7,953 bases of DNA from Propionibacteriaceae bacterium. GTDB lineage: Bacteria > Actinomycetota > Actinomycetes > Propionibacteriales > Propionibacteriaceae. The translations under genes and the position numbers were made by a program. The notes beneath the pieces are model-generated. The model worked only from the letters and a program-made list of their open reading frames with translations, made no database searches and was not told where the DNA came from. Location of the stretch: positions 1 through 7,953 of the forward strand of contig JAIRXX010000085.1 in the NCBI GenBank assembly GCA_031268065.1. Reading direction: 5' to 3'. Positions 1 to 5,659 of this stretch are shown one piece after another (position 1 is the first letter of the stretch; each line of letters opens with the position of its first letter).

Positions 1-16
1 GCGGTATCGGCCAAGG

Positions 17-277
17 TCATAGTTGATGATAACCCCTGTCCTGCAGAGCCAATGCCTCCGCTGGCGCATTGTTTGCTTCAACAACGACGCTTGCCTCAGC
101 TAATAATGCCCGCGAAACCGGGGCTTGGCTTTCAGCAAGGTGCCGACCGGCGGTGGTGAGGGCAGAGCCTGCCGTGGAAATCCAGTTCCGCAAAGAGTGG
201 CCCAACGTAAGCGGGGGTGATCCCAAAAGATGCGGACAGGCAAGCCAGCGTTTACGGCAGGCGGCTGACCCGCTCAT
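17..277 (-). CDS. Uncharacterised small ORF, start and frame uncertain
   Basis: I do not recognise this protein. The reading frame continues upstream, and I take the ATG at 277 as a working start because it lies just inside the 3' end of the preceding ORF, overlapping it by 26 bases. No good ribosome binding site precedes it. The last 60 or so residues (from NWISTAGSAL to the end) have a plausible protein composition, rich in Ala, Glu and Val with a likely helical stretch. The first 25 residues look less natural, and another frame is more protein-like there, so either the start lies further in or the gene is frameshifted. The TGA stop overlaps a following ATG at 20-18 in an ATGA arrangement, which suggests another gene running off the left edge. 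Context is a minus-strand run of small ORFs. No function can be assigned. Confidence 0.3.
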   Translation of the reverse strand: MSGSAACRKRWLACPHLLGSPPLTLGHSLRNWISTAGSALTTAGRHLAESQAPVSRALLAEASVVVEANNAPAEALALQDRGYHQL

Positions 278-476
278 AAAGCTCGCGGGCACGCTGCACA
301 ACGGGATGGTCCTCCGCACGGCCATCAAGTTCCCAAAGTTCGCCCTCCAGGGCAAGGTACGGCTCTCCGCAGGTTGCGAACCAAAGCGCCTCAGACTTTT
401 TCCCGGTGACTTTCTTGACCACTTTGGCAAGCTCGTAGGCAAGCTCGCGTTGCTCTTGCACTATTTTGTTAGCCAT
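252..476 (-). CDS. Uncharacterised 74-aa charged protein
   Basis: The ORF encodes a small, highly charged, soluble protein of 74 residues with no signal peptide or membrane segment. Residues 1-28 (from MANKIVQEQREL to about VTGKK) and the last 20 (EDHPVVQRARELYERVSRLP) look helical, and the middle has an aromatic stretch (ALWFATCGEPYLALEGELW). I do not recognise the family. The ATG follows the TGA of the upstream ORF by one base (TGAAATG), which favours translational coupling; a Shine-Dalgarno sequence is weak or absent. Seven of nine leucine codons are CTT, unlike the CTG/TTG preference of parA and parB, suggesting foreign origin. The same frame continues after the TAA stop with a protein-like stretch, so a premature stop in a longer gene is possible. 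I judge it more likely real than its antisense competitors because of its composition. Confidence 0.5.
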   Translation of the reverse strand: MANKIVQEQRELAYELAKVVKKVTGKKSEALWFATCGEPYLALEGELWELDGRAEDHPVVQRARELYERVSRLP

Positions 477-477
477 T

Positions 478-684
478 TCAGTACATCACTTTCTTGTCCC
501 AGCCGAACGGGCGTTTGCGCCGGATGCCTTGCGGGCGCTCAAACTCTACCCCATCGCCATCGACCGGGAAAACGGTCCGAGCCATCCCGTTCTCATCTAT
601 TGCGACACCAATCCGCACCCTGTCCACCTTGCCACACGACGCAGCTTCCCTGTTGCCAGTTATATGCTGCGGGCTGGCGAGCAA
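478..684 (-). CDS. Uncharacterised small ORF, possibly 5'-frameshifted
   Basis: The open frame runs from a stop at 718-720 to a TGA at 478-480. The only start near its beginning is TTG at 684, preceded by a weak GGGGA motif; an internal GTG (about residue 23, ahead of RIGVAIDENG) preceded by AAGGTGG is an alternative. The C-terminal half (RIGVAIDENGMARTVFPVDG followed by a basic tail ending RPFGWDKKVMY) reads like a genuine small domain with beta-strand character. I do not recognise it. In the adjacent minus frame, a stretch starting at ATG 727 (MRVTGNAVPLTRG) also looks protein-like and runs up to the four-base C run at 690-693, where a frameshift would join it to this ORF. The stop is one base before the start of the next ORF, consistent with an operon. 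Confidence 0.4.
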   Translation of the reverse strand: MLASPQHITGNREAASCGKVDRVRIGVAIDENGMARTVFPVDGDGVEFERPQGIRRKRPFGWDKKVMY

Positions 685-852
685 ATGTTCCCCGCGTAAG
701 CGGTACTGCGTTGCCGGTCACCCGCATAACGCCTTGGGGGAAACTCGGAGCCAGGCCTGCGAAGACGCGCGTTGCGGGATGGCACAGCGGCTTTTCTACT
801 GCTCGCTGGCCAGTGGCTGGGCGCATTTCCATGCGTAAGGTGGTGTCCGCGT

Positions 853-868
853 TGTTTCACATGAAACA
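853..868. promoter_or_regulatory. parS: parS-like ParB-binding site upstream of parA
   Basis: The 16 bases TGTTTCACATGAAACA differ from the widely conserved parS consensus TGTTTCACGTGAAACA at one position (G to A in the central CG). Such sites are where ParB dimers nucleate, load as CTP-bound clamps and spread. It lies 21 bases before the parA start, the usual setting near actinobacterial origins, so it may also let ParB influence parAB transcription. Confidence 0.88.
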
Positions 869-877
869 CTTGTCACC

Positions 878-886
878 GGAGGTGAG
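878..886 (+). promoter_or_regulatory. Ribosome binding site of parA
   Basis: GGAGGTGAG is a strong Shine-Dalgarno sequence. Its GGAGG core ends 7 bases before the ATG at 890, and this fixes the parA start. Confidence 0.75.
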
Positions 887-889
887 CCA

Positions 890-1792
890 ATGACTGCGGC
901 AGCGCGCAGAATCGCATATGACCGGCCCGAATTTGATGACGGCGGATCGGTGGAACCCGACGACTTGGAGAATGTTTCACGGGAAACGCCCACTCTGCCT
1001 CGTCCAGCGGAGACCCGGATCATCGTCGTCGCCAACCAGAAAGGCGGGGTCGGCAAGACGACCACAGTGGTGAATCTGGCGACCGCGCTGGCGAAGTGCG
1101 GGCTGCGCACCGTGGTGATCGACCTTGATCCGCAGGGGAATGCTTCCACGGCGCTCGGCGCCGAACACGCGGAAGGGATGCAGGGCACTTATGAGGTGCT
1201 GAACGGCGGGAATATCGCCGATCTCTTGCAGCGTTCTCCAGAGGCGTCGAACCTGTGGGTCTTGCCAGCGACCATCGACCTCGCCGGGGCGGAAATCAGC
1301 CTGGTCAACACCCTGGCCAGAGAGAGCCAATTGCTCCACGCCTTGCGCAAATTCTTACTGCAGGCGGCGGTTGACTACGTGTTCATCGATTGCCCGCCGT
1401 CGTTGGGGCTGCTCACCGTGAACGCGCTGGTGGCGGCGAAAGAAATCCTCATCCCGATCCAGTGCGAGTACTACGCGCTGGAAGGGGTGACCCAATTGCT
1501 GCGCACCATCGAGTTGGTCACCAATTCGATGAACGCCGGATTGAGCCTGTCCACCGTGCTGCTGACAATGTACGACTCCCGCACCAAACTTTCCAACGAA
1601 GTCGCAGCGGAAGTGCGGAAGTACTTCCCCCTCCAGACCCTGGAAGCGACCATCCCGCGTTCAGTGCGGGTGGCAGAGGCGCCCAGTTTCGGACAGTCGG
1701 TCATCAACTACCAATTCTCCTCGGCGGGGGCGCAGGCTTATCTGGCCGCCGCCCGGGAGATCGCTTCCCAAGGAATCGGAGGACAGCAATGA
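890..1792 (+). CDS. parA: Chromosome partitioning ATPase ParA (Soj)
   Basis: ParA is a Walker-type ATPase that binds DNA non-specifically over the nucleoid in its ATP form and moves ParB-parS complexes, segregating replicated origins. The 300-residue protein has an acidic, probably disordered N-terminal extension (residues 1-42), then the deviant Walker A box KGGVGKTT at 51-58 with the signature lysine K51. Walker A' [10 protein letters not shown] lies at 75-84, Walker B VFIDCPP at 164-170, and the typical C-terminal block from [11 protein letters not shown] to about residue 288. All catalytic motifs are intact and the length is normal for actinobacterial chromosomal ParA. The N-terminal VSRET at 29-33 is encoded by a parS-like sequence. 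The start is supported by a strong ribosome binding site, and the TGA stop overlaps the parB ATG, indicating one operon with translational coupling. Confidence 0.97.
   Translation: MTAAARRIAYDRPEFDDGGSVEPDDLENVSRETPTLPRPAETRIIVVANQKGGVGKTTTVVNLATALAKCGLRTVVIDLDPQGNASTALGAEHAEGMQGTYEVLNGGNIADLLQRSPEASNLWVLPATIDLAGAEISLVNTLARESQLLHALRKFLLQAAVDYVFIDCPPSLGLLTVNALVAAKEILIPIQCEYYALEGVTQLLRTIELVTNSMNAGLSLSTVLLTMYDSRTKLSNEVAAEVRKYFPLQTLEATIPRSVRVAEAPSFGQSVINYQFSSAGAQAYLAAAREIASQGIGGQQ
973..988. promoter_or_regulatory. parS: Second parS-like site, inside parA
   Basis: TGTTTCACGGGAAACG matches the parS consensus at 14 of 16 positions, with mismatches at positions 10 and 16. It lies within codons 28-33 of parA, where it encodes VSRET. 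It is 120 bases (start to start) from the first site. Binding may be weaker because the palindrome is imperfect. Confidence 0.7.
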
Positions 1793-2685
1793 GCGCAGCT
1801 AGAACGCGCACCGGCCTGGGTCGGGGGCTGGGCGACCTGCTCCAGCGCACCGATCCAGCTTTGGCCCCTGGTGGAAATCTGGCCCAGCCTCCAGCCGGCG
1901 CCCGCTTCGAGGAGATTCCACTGGAGGCCATCGGCCCCAATCCGAAGCAACCCCGGACGGTCTTTGACGAGGAATCGCTCAACGAATTGGCCGAGTCAAT
2001 CAAGGCGGTCGGGCTGCTGCAGCCGATCGTGGTCCGGCCTTTGCCAGACGGGAAGTACGAATTGGTGATGGGCGAGCGCCGGTTCCGCGCGGCCCAGTTG
2101 GCGGCGCTGCGCTCCATCCCGGCCATCGTCCGCCGCACCCAGGACCACGACCTCTTGCGCGACGCCCTGCTGGAGAACCTGCACCGGGTGCAACTCAACC
2201 CGCTGGAGGAGGCGGCCGCCTATCAGCAGATGCTTTCCGACTTCGGCTGCACCCAAGACGAATTGGCGCGGCGGGTGAAACGTTCGCGCCCGCAGATTTC
2301 CAACACCATCCGTTTGCTGTCGTTGCCCAGCTCTGTGCAGCGCCGGGTGGCGGCTGGCGTTTTGAGCGCTGGGCACGCCCGCGCCCTGCTCGGGCTGGCC
2401 GACGCCGCCGCTATGGAAATACTGGCCAGCAGGATCGTTGCCGAAGGGCTTTCAGTGCGCAGCACCGAAGAATTGGTGACGCTTGGCATCCCCACGCCGA
2501 AACGCAGGGCGCAGCGGGCGGCAGCGGCGCGTTCAGCCGAATTGGACGCCATCGCCGCCCGCTTGTCGGAAAGGCTGGACACCAGGGTGAAGATTTCCGG
2601 CTCGGCCAAGCGGGGCCGGATCGTGGTCGATTTCTCCGGGCAAGACGACCTGGGCCGGATCGTGGAACTTTTACCCGATAAATAA
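1789..2685 (+). CDS. parB: Chromosome partitioning protein ParB (Spo0J), CTPase and parS-binding
   Basis: ParB binds parS, hydrolyses CTP while acting as a sliding DNA clamp, stimulates ParA and helps load SMC. The 298-residue protein begins with the ParA-interacting motif [10 protein letters not shown] (9-18). It then carries the N-terminal CTP-binding domain with NPKQPR (51-56), GERRFRA (95-101) and [14 protein letters not shown] (129-142). The helix-turn-helix region is about 155-180 ([20 protein letters not shown]), followed by the central DNA-binding domain. A linker rich in Ala and Arg (about 236-262) precedes a C-terminal dimerisation domain ending IVELLPDK. All key motifs are present. 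The same frame is open upstream to 1390, but the true start is ATG 1789: it overlaps the parA stop as ATGA, has GGAGGA five bases upstream, and gives the standard N-terminus. Confidence 0.97.
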   Translation: MSAARTRTGLGRGLGDLLQRTDPALAPGGNLAQPPAGARFEEIPLEAIGPNPKQPRTVFDEESLNELAESIKAVGLLQPIVVRPLPDGKYELVMGERRFRAAQLAALRSIPAIVRRTQDHDLLRDALLENLHRVQLNPLEEAAAYQQMLSDFGCTQDELARRVKRSRPQISNTIRLLSLPSSVQRRVAAGVLSAGHARALLGLADAAAMEILASRIVAEGLSVRSTEELVTLGIPTPKRRAQRAAAARSAELDAIAARLSERLDTRVKISGSAKRGRIVVDFSGQDDLGRIVELLPDK

Positions 2686-2693
2686 CTTTATCG
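2676..2693. other. Small hairpin spanning the parB stop codon
   Basis: CGATAAA and TTTATCG form a perfect 7-bp stem around a TAAC loop that contains most of the parB stop codon. It is AT-rich and has no U-tract, so it is not a standard terminator. It could protect the mRNA end or be chance. Confidence 0.35.
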
Positions 2694-2747
2694 ACATAAC
2701 GACTAAAAGCAGCCGTGCTCCCAAGGCCCAACCAGTCGTAAAGCCCA

Positions 2748-2762
2748 CCGCCGAAAAGGCGG
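2748..2762. terminator. Possible bidirectional terminator hairpin between parB and purC
   Basis: CCGCC and GGCGG pair around a GAAAA loop (TTTTC on the other strand) in the spacer between convergent parB and purC. There is no long T-run on either side, so it is at best a weak intrinsic terminator. Its position is where termination of both transcripts is needed. Confidence 0.4.
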
Positions 2763-2777
2763 CGCGGCGGCCAGCCC

Positions 2778-2799
2778 GGTGCTAACCAGGTGCTAGCCA
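2778..2799. repeat. Two tandem 11-base units
   Basis: GGTGCTAACCA is directly followed by GGTGCTAGCCA, one mismatch in 11. It sits in the convergent parB-purC spacer and looks like a small slippage duplication. No role is evident. Confidence 0.6.
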
Positions 2800-2831
2800 G
2801 ATGCCAATGCCGATGGGTTGCCCAACGCGGT

Positions 2832-3692
2832 TCAGCCCTCAGCCAGCCGATTCCCGGTGAGGCGTTCGTATGCCTCCAAATAGCGGGTCCGGGTGGCTTC
2901 CACCACTTCGGCGGGCAGTGGCGGCGGCGGCGTGTCGGAGGCCTTGTCCCAGCCCGACTCATTGCTCAGCCAATCGCGCACGTACTGCTTGTCGAAGCTC
3001 GGCTGTGGCCCTCCGGGCGCCCAAAGCCTGGCATCCCAGAAACGGGACGAGTCCGGGGTGAGCACTTCGTCGGCCAGCACCAGCGTGCCGTCGCCGCGCA
3101 AGCCGAATTCGAATTTGGTGTCGGCCAGGATGATGCCCCGCGTCCGGGCGAGTTCTTCGGCTCTGCTGTAGACCGCCAACGCCGCCTCGCGCACCCGGTC
3201 GGCCAAGTCGGTGCCGATGAGGTCGGTGAGGCGTTCAAAGCTGATGTTCTCGTCGTGCTGGCCGATTTCGGCTTTGGTGGAGGGGGTGAAGATCGGCTCC
3301 GGCAGCTTCGAGCCGTCCACCAGCCCGGCGGGCAGGCCCAGCCCGCAGACGGTCTGCGACTTGCGGTATTCCGCCAGCCCCGACCCGGTGAGGTAGCCGC
3401 GCACGATGGCCTCCACCGGCACCATCTGCAGTTTTTCCACTATGACGCCGCGACCGGCGAATTCTACTGGCACGTCCGCGCTGACGACGTGGTTAGCGAT
3501 GCCCAAATCGGCCAATTGGGAGAACCACCACAGCGACAGCCCGGTGAGCACCTTCCCTTTGCCCGGTATCGGGGTGTCCAGGACGAAATCGAACGCGGAG
3601 ATGGCGTCCGTTGCGACTAGCAGAATCTCAGTGTCGCTCCAGCGGTAGAGCCTGCGCACTTTGCCGGAATGGATAAGCTCGAATTCACTCAC
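2832..3692 (-). CDS. purC: SAICAR synthase (phosphoribosylaminoimidazole-succinocarboxamide synthase)
   Basis: PurC joins aspartate to CAIR using ATP to give SAICAR, a cytoplasmic step of de novo purine synthesis. The 286-residue protein shows the whole fold: N-terminal SGKVRRLYR (9-17) and TDAISAFDF (28-36) of the ATP-binding part, EAIVRGYLTGSG (94-105), signature 1 LPEPIFTPSTKAE (130-142), signature 2 LADTKFEFGL (189-198), and ADEVLTPDSSRFW (207-219) with the acidic residues near the metal site. The length is normal. The start is GTG at 3692, which gives the standard N-terminus, but there is no evident Shine-Dalgarno sequence just before it. The VanZ-RDD gene lies 36 bases upstream on the same strand, so they may be co-transcribed. 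The gene converges on parB. Confidence 0.97.
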   Translation of the reverse strand: MSEFELIHSGKVRRLYRWSDTEILLVATDAISAFDFVLDTPIPGKGKVLTGLSLWWFSQLADLGIANHVVSADVPVEFAGRGVIVEKLQMVPVEAIVRGYLTGSGLAEYRKSQTVCGLGLPAGLVDGSKLPEPIFTPSTKAEIGQHDENISFERLTDLIGTDLADRVREAALAVYSRAEELARTRGIILADTKFEFGLRGDGTLVLADEVLTPDSSRFWDARLWAPGGPQPSFDKQYVRDWLSNESGWDKASDTPPPPLPAEVVEATRTRYLEAYERLTGNRLAEG

Positions 3693-3728
3693 CCGACGAA
3701 GTGTATTCCATTCCCCGCCCCTGCTTGG

Positions 3729-4829
3729 CTACCTGCGTCTGCAGTGGTCCGCTGGGGGATTGGGGCTGGCTTTCGCGTCGGGCTGCCGTTCTGGCGCGAC
3801 GCCCATCGGCATCCCGGAAATCAGCCCGCTCAAACCCCTGTGGTCGGGGGTTACGATGATCAGCAGCAGGCTGGCAAGGCTGAACACCGCCAGGCAGGGC
3901 ATGGTGTACGACGACGAAACCATGCTCAGCACCATGAACAACCCGACTCCGGTGGCGAATTTCAGCACTCGGCGCAGCAGGGGCCAAGAGCCTTCAATCG
4001 GGCGCAGGCCGACGATTGCCTCCCCGCACGTTCGGCCATCGACGAGCACCCAGAGGAATTCCAATGCGAAGGCGGGGAACAGCGGGACAAGCTGGTAGAC
4101 AATGCCATCGGGCCATTCAGCCAAGGATGGGAACAGATAGAGCTGCACTGTCTGGCTGGTCATTATCATGGTCAGAGTCAGGAAGAAAATCACCAAAATG
4201 TCTGCGAACACTCCGACGATACGCCTCCCCGCCGTCACAGTGTCCACCCGCGATGCCTGCTTTTGCTGGAACAGCCGGGCGAACGGGATGATCGCCAGCG
4301 AGCCCAATAGCGCGCCGAGGGTGTTCATGCTCAGATCGTCCACGTCGAAGAAACGGTAGGCGCAGGGGAAGATGCCGAAATTCCCAGTCAGCTGGGTGAC
4401 TTCGATGATGGTGGAGATCAGCAGGCCGAGAGCCGTCGCCACGATGGCGCCCTTGCGGAAGAGTAGCCTGATGAACGCTCCCAGCGGCATGAAGAGGATG
4501 ACATTGAACACCACTTGCAGCAGTTGCGGGTTGTTGAGGCGCAGCCCACCGGCTTTTGCGGCGCTGCGGGCGATGTCTTCGATGAACCAGAACGGCTGCA
4601 GATTCATCGTGGCGCATTTGTAATCCAAGGTCTCCGGTATCGGGACCAGCGTGTACGTCCACAGCGCCATTGAATAGATGGCGCAGCCCAGCAGCAGGGC
4701 GATGTCCAGCAGCCGCAACTTCCCGGTCCGCCGATACCGGACCGCCGCCACCGGGATGAATGCCAGCACCGCGAGCAGCACCCCGAAAACTATGGCTAAG
4801 ACCGTGCTTGGGCCGAATTTGCTCAGCAT
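3729..4829 (-). CDS. VanZ family membrane protein fused to an RDD domain
   Basis: This is a 366-residue integral membrane protein with two recognisable modules. Residues about 10-185 form a VanZ-like domain: helices near 9-31, 39-63, 104-124, 127-146 and 168-186, with the family motifs NVILFMPLGAFI (109-120), STIIEVTQL (139-147) and RFFDVDDLSMNTLGALLG (159-176). Residues about 201-341 resemble the RDD domain: GRRIVGVFADILV (201-213) with Arg-Arg and Asp, DGRTCGEAIVGLR (264-276), and DHRGLSGLISG (329-339) in place of the usual Arg-Arg-Gly-Leu motif. The tail after 341 is hydrophilic. VanZ in enterococci gives low-level teicoplanin resistance, but most family members, including such fusions, have no known role, so antibiotic resistance should not be assumed. 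ATG 4829 is preceded by GAGGTGG at good spacing. It lies 36 bases upstream of purC on the same strand. Confidence 0.85.
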   Translation of the reverse strand: MLSKFGPSTVLAIVFGVLLAVLAFIPVAAVRYRRTGKLRLLDIALLLGCAIYSMALWTYTLVPIPETLDYKCATMNLQPFWFIEDIARSAAKAGGLRLNNPQLLQVVFNVILFMPLGAFIRLLFRKGAIVATALGLLISTIIEVTQLTGNFGIFPCAYRFFDVDDLSMNTLGALLGSLAIIPFARLFQQKQASRVDTVTAGRRIVGVFADILVIFFLTLTMIMTSQTVQLYLFPSLAEWPDGIVYQLVPLFPAFALEFLWVLVDGRTCGEAIVGLRPIEGSWPLLRRVLKFATGVGLFMVLSMVSSSYTMPCLAVFSLASLLLIIVTPDHRGLSGLISGMPMGVAPERQPDAKASPNPPADHCRRR

Positions 4830-4897
4830 TTGTCCACCTCGTTACCACATGGCCCAAAGAGGTGGCGAGCTTGTGAAAAACGCCCTGCTTGCCAAGT

Positions 4898-4915
4898 CCG
4901 CCGCAACCTCGGCGG
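4898..4915. other. Short GC hairpin
   Basis: CCGCCG and CGGCGG pair perfectly around a CAACCT loop. On the minus strand a T-run (TTTTT, complement of the A-run at about 4876-4880) follows about 17 bases later, too far for a standard intrinsic terminator. It may still help end the glpK-pemK transcript before the VanZ-RDD gene. Confidence 0.3.
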
Positions 4916-4972
4916 CTGAATTCAGGCAACCACCACCCTCATGGCCCCCCATCGCTCACAACAACCAGCCTA

Positions 4973-5056
4973 CGGCCTGCCGCCAAGCGGTGTCTCGGGA
5001 GACCGGTGACACTTTGGTGGCAAGACAGCCGCAACATGCGGCCTGCCGCAAAGCGG
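4973..5056. repeat. Imperfect 18-base direct repeat, 66 bases apart
   Basis: CGGCCTGCCGCCAAGCGG at 4973-4990 recurs as CGGCCTGCCGCAAAGCGG at 5039-5056, 17 of 18 identical. Both copies are followed by a related ending (ACCGG after the first at about 5002-5006, AACCGG after the second). The first copy abuts a 12-base palindrome, GTCTCGGGAGAC at 4992-5003, which is missing after the second. These could be paired protein-binding sites or a decayed duplication. Confidence 0.6.
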
Positions 5057-5133
5057 GAAACCGGCCCCGCGCTTAGGCGAGTTCGCGGCCCCAGGGCTGG
5101 CACGAGCCGGTTCAAGCTGGGTGGATTGGCCAG

Positions 5134-5176
5134 TTCGGCCAACGGCGTATTGCCAAATTCAGCCAACGGCGTGTTG
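5134..5176. repeat. Tandem 24-base duplication at the 3' end of the PemK-like gene
   Basis: Nineteen-base copies starting at 5134 (TTCGGCCAACGGCGTATTG) and 5158 (TTCAGCCAACGGCGTGTTG) match at 17 of 19 positions with a 24-base period. The right copy covers the stop codon and the last codons of the PemK-like gene, so the left copy is probably a slippage duplicate of the gene's end. Confidence 0.65.
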
Positions 5177-5659
5177 GAGGATTCCCGCGACAACGGCGGC
5201 GAAGCGGTCTTCAGCGAGGCGGCCCCCGATGCGGCGGACACCGGCGGCGTCCAGGCGGAGAACCCGGTCAACGCGGGCTTCGGAGATCCGGTACCGCCTG
5301 TCCCAGGGGCCGGGGCCGATTTCCACCCAGTAACGTCCTTCGCTGTTCTCCTGCTCCCGGTCGATGTCGTGGTCCTGGCTGGTCAGCATCAAGCCAAGCA
5401 GCCAGTCGCCGTCTTTGCCAACCACCAGCACCGGGCGGTCCTTACCTTGGGTGTGGTCCTCCTGGTAGGGAACCCAGGTCCAGACGACTTCGCCCGGATC
5501 GGGCAGCTCGTCGGCGATGGGCGCGTAGCTCAATTCGGGAATGCCGGTGAAGTCGCCGGGATACGGCGTGCGGAGCCGCCGCGAACGTTCCGGCCTGCCG
5601 GCGCGGCGCTGGTGGGCTGGCTCGCCGTTGGCTGTGCGGACCCGTTGGCCTTCAGGCAT
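5159..5659 (-). CDS. PemK/MazF family protein (toxin-like)
   Basis: PemK/MazF proteins are SH3-barrel-like ribonucleases that cut mRNA when their antitoxin is lost. This 166-residue protein has an Arg-rich N-terminal extension (1-32), then the pattern I associate with an actinobacterial subgroup: YPGDFTG (33-39), DPGEVVWTWVPYQED (54-68), the conserved strand KDRPVLVV (73-80), LLGLMLTSQDHD (87-98) and VDRVLRLD (130-137). The barrel motifs (GEVVW, RPVLVV, the LTS threonine and serine) are present. The length exceeds the roughly 110 residues of classic MazF because of the extension. The ATG overlaps the end of the upstream membrane-protein gene by 8 bases and lacks a strong Shine-Dalgarno sequence, suggesting coupled translation. 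No antitoxin-like gene is adjacent, so calling it an active toxin is inference; a housekeeping nuclease role is equally open. Confidence 0.82.
   Translation of the reverse strand: MPEGQRVRTANGEPAHQRRAGRPERSRRLRTPYPGDFTGIPELSYAPIADELPDPGEVVWTWVPYQEDHTQGKDRPVLVVGKDGDWLLGLMLTSQDHDIDREQENSEGRYWVEIGPGPWDRRYRISEARVDRVLRLDAAGVRRIGGRLAEDRFAAVVAGILQHAVG

Larger units (their letters stand above)
4830..5158. other. Non-coding gap between the PemK-like gene and the VanZ-RDD gene
   Basis: About 330 bases without a convincing gene on either strand. Open frames that cross it have poor composition and are shadows of neighbours. It holds the VanZ-RDD ribosome binding site at its left end, a short GC hairpin, an 18-base direct repeat, a 12-base palindrome and the left copy of a tandem repeat that starts in the pemK 3' end. 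I see no tRNA and no clear sigma-factor promoter. Confidence 0.6.

Noticed and set aside
69..893. Long plus-strand ORF whose TGA overlaps the parA ATG, as an rsmG-like upstream gene would
   Set aside because: Its translation is rich in Cys, His, Ser and Arg runs, has no methyltransferase motifs, and lies antisense to more protein-like small ORFs. The FHMKH near its end is simply parS read in that frame.
1390..1788. In-frame 5' extension of parB
   Set aside because: It overlaps parA coding sequence, reads as Arg/His/Pro-rich noise, and the ATG at 1789 has its own ribosome binding site and the standard ParB N-terminus.
2790..3620. 276-codon plus-strand ORF opposite purC
   Set aside because: Antisense shadow of purC with low-complexity composition.
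4990..5003. Third parS-like site (GTGTCTCGGGAGAC), also reading VSRET in one frame
   Set aside because: It differs from the 14-base parS core at four positions, and the VSRET reading is in a frame that is not coding. I treat it as an unrelated palindrome.
5104..5125. Possible tRNA T-arm (GGTTCAAGC)
   Set aside because: The flanking bases do not form a five-pair stem and no other tRNA arms are present.
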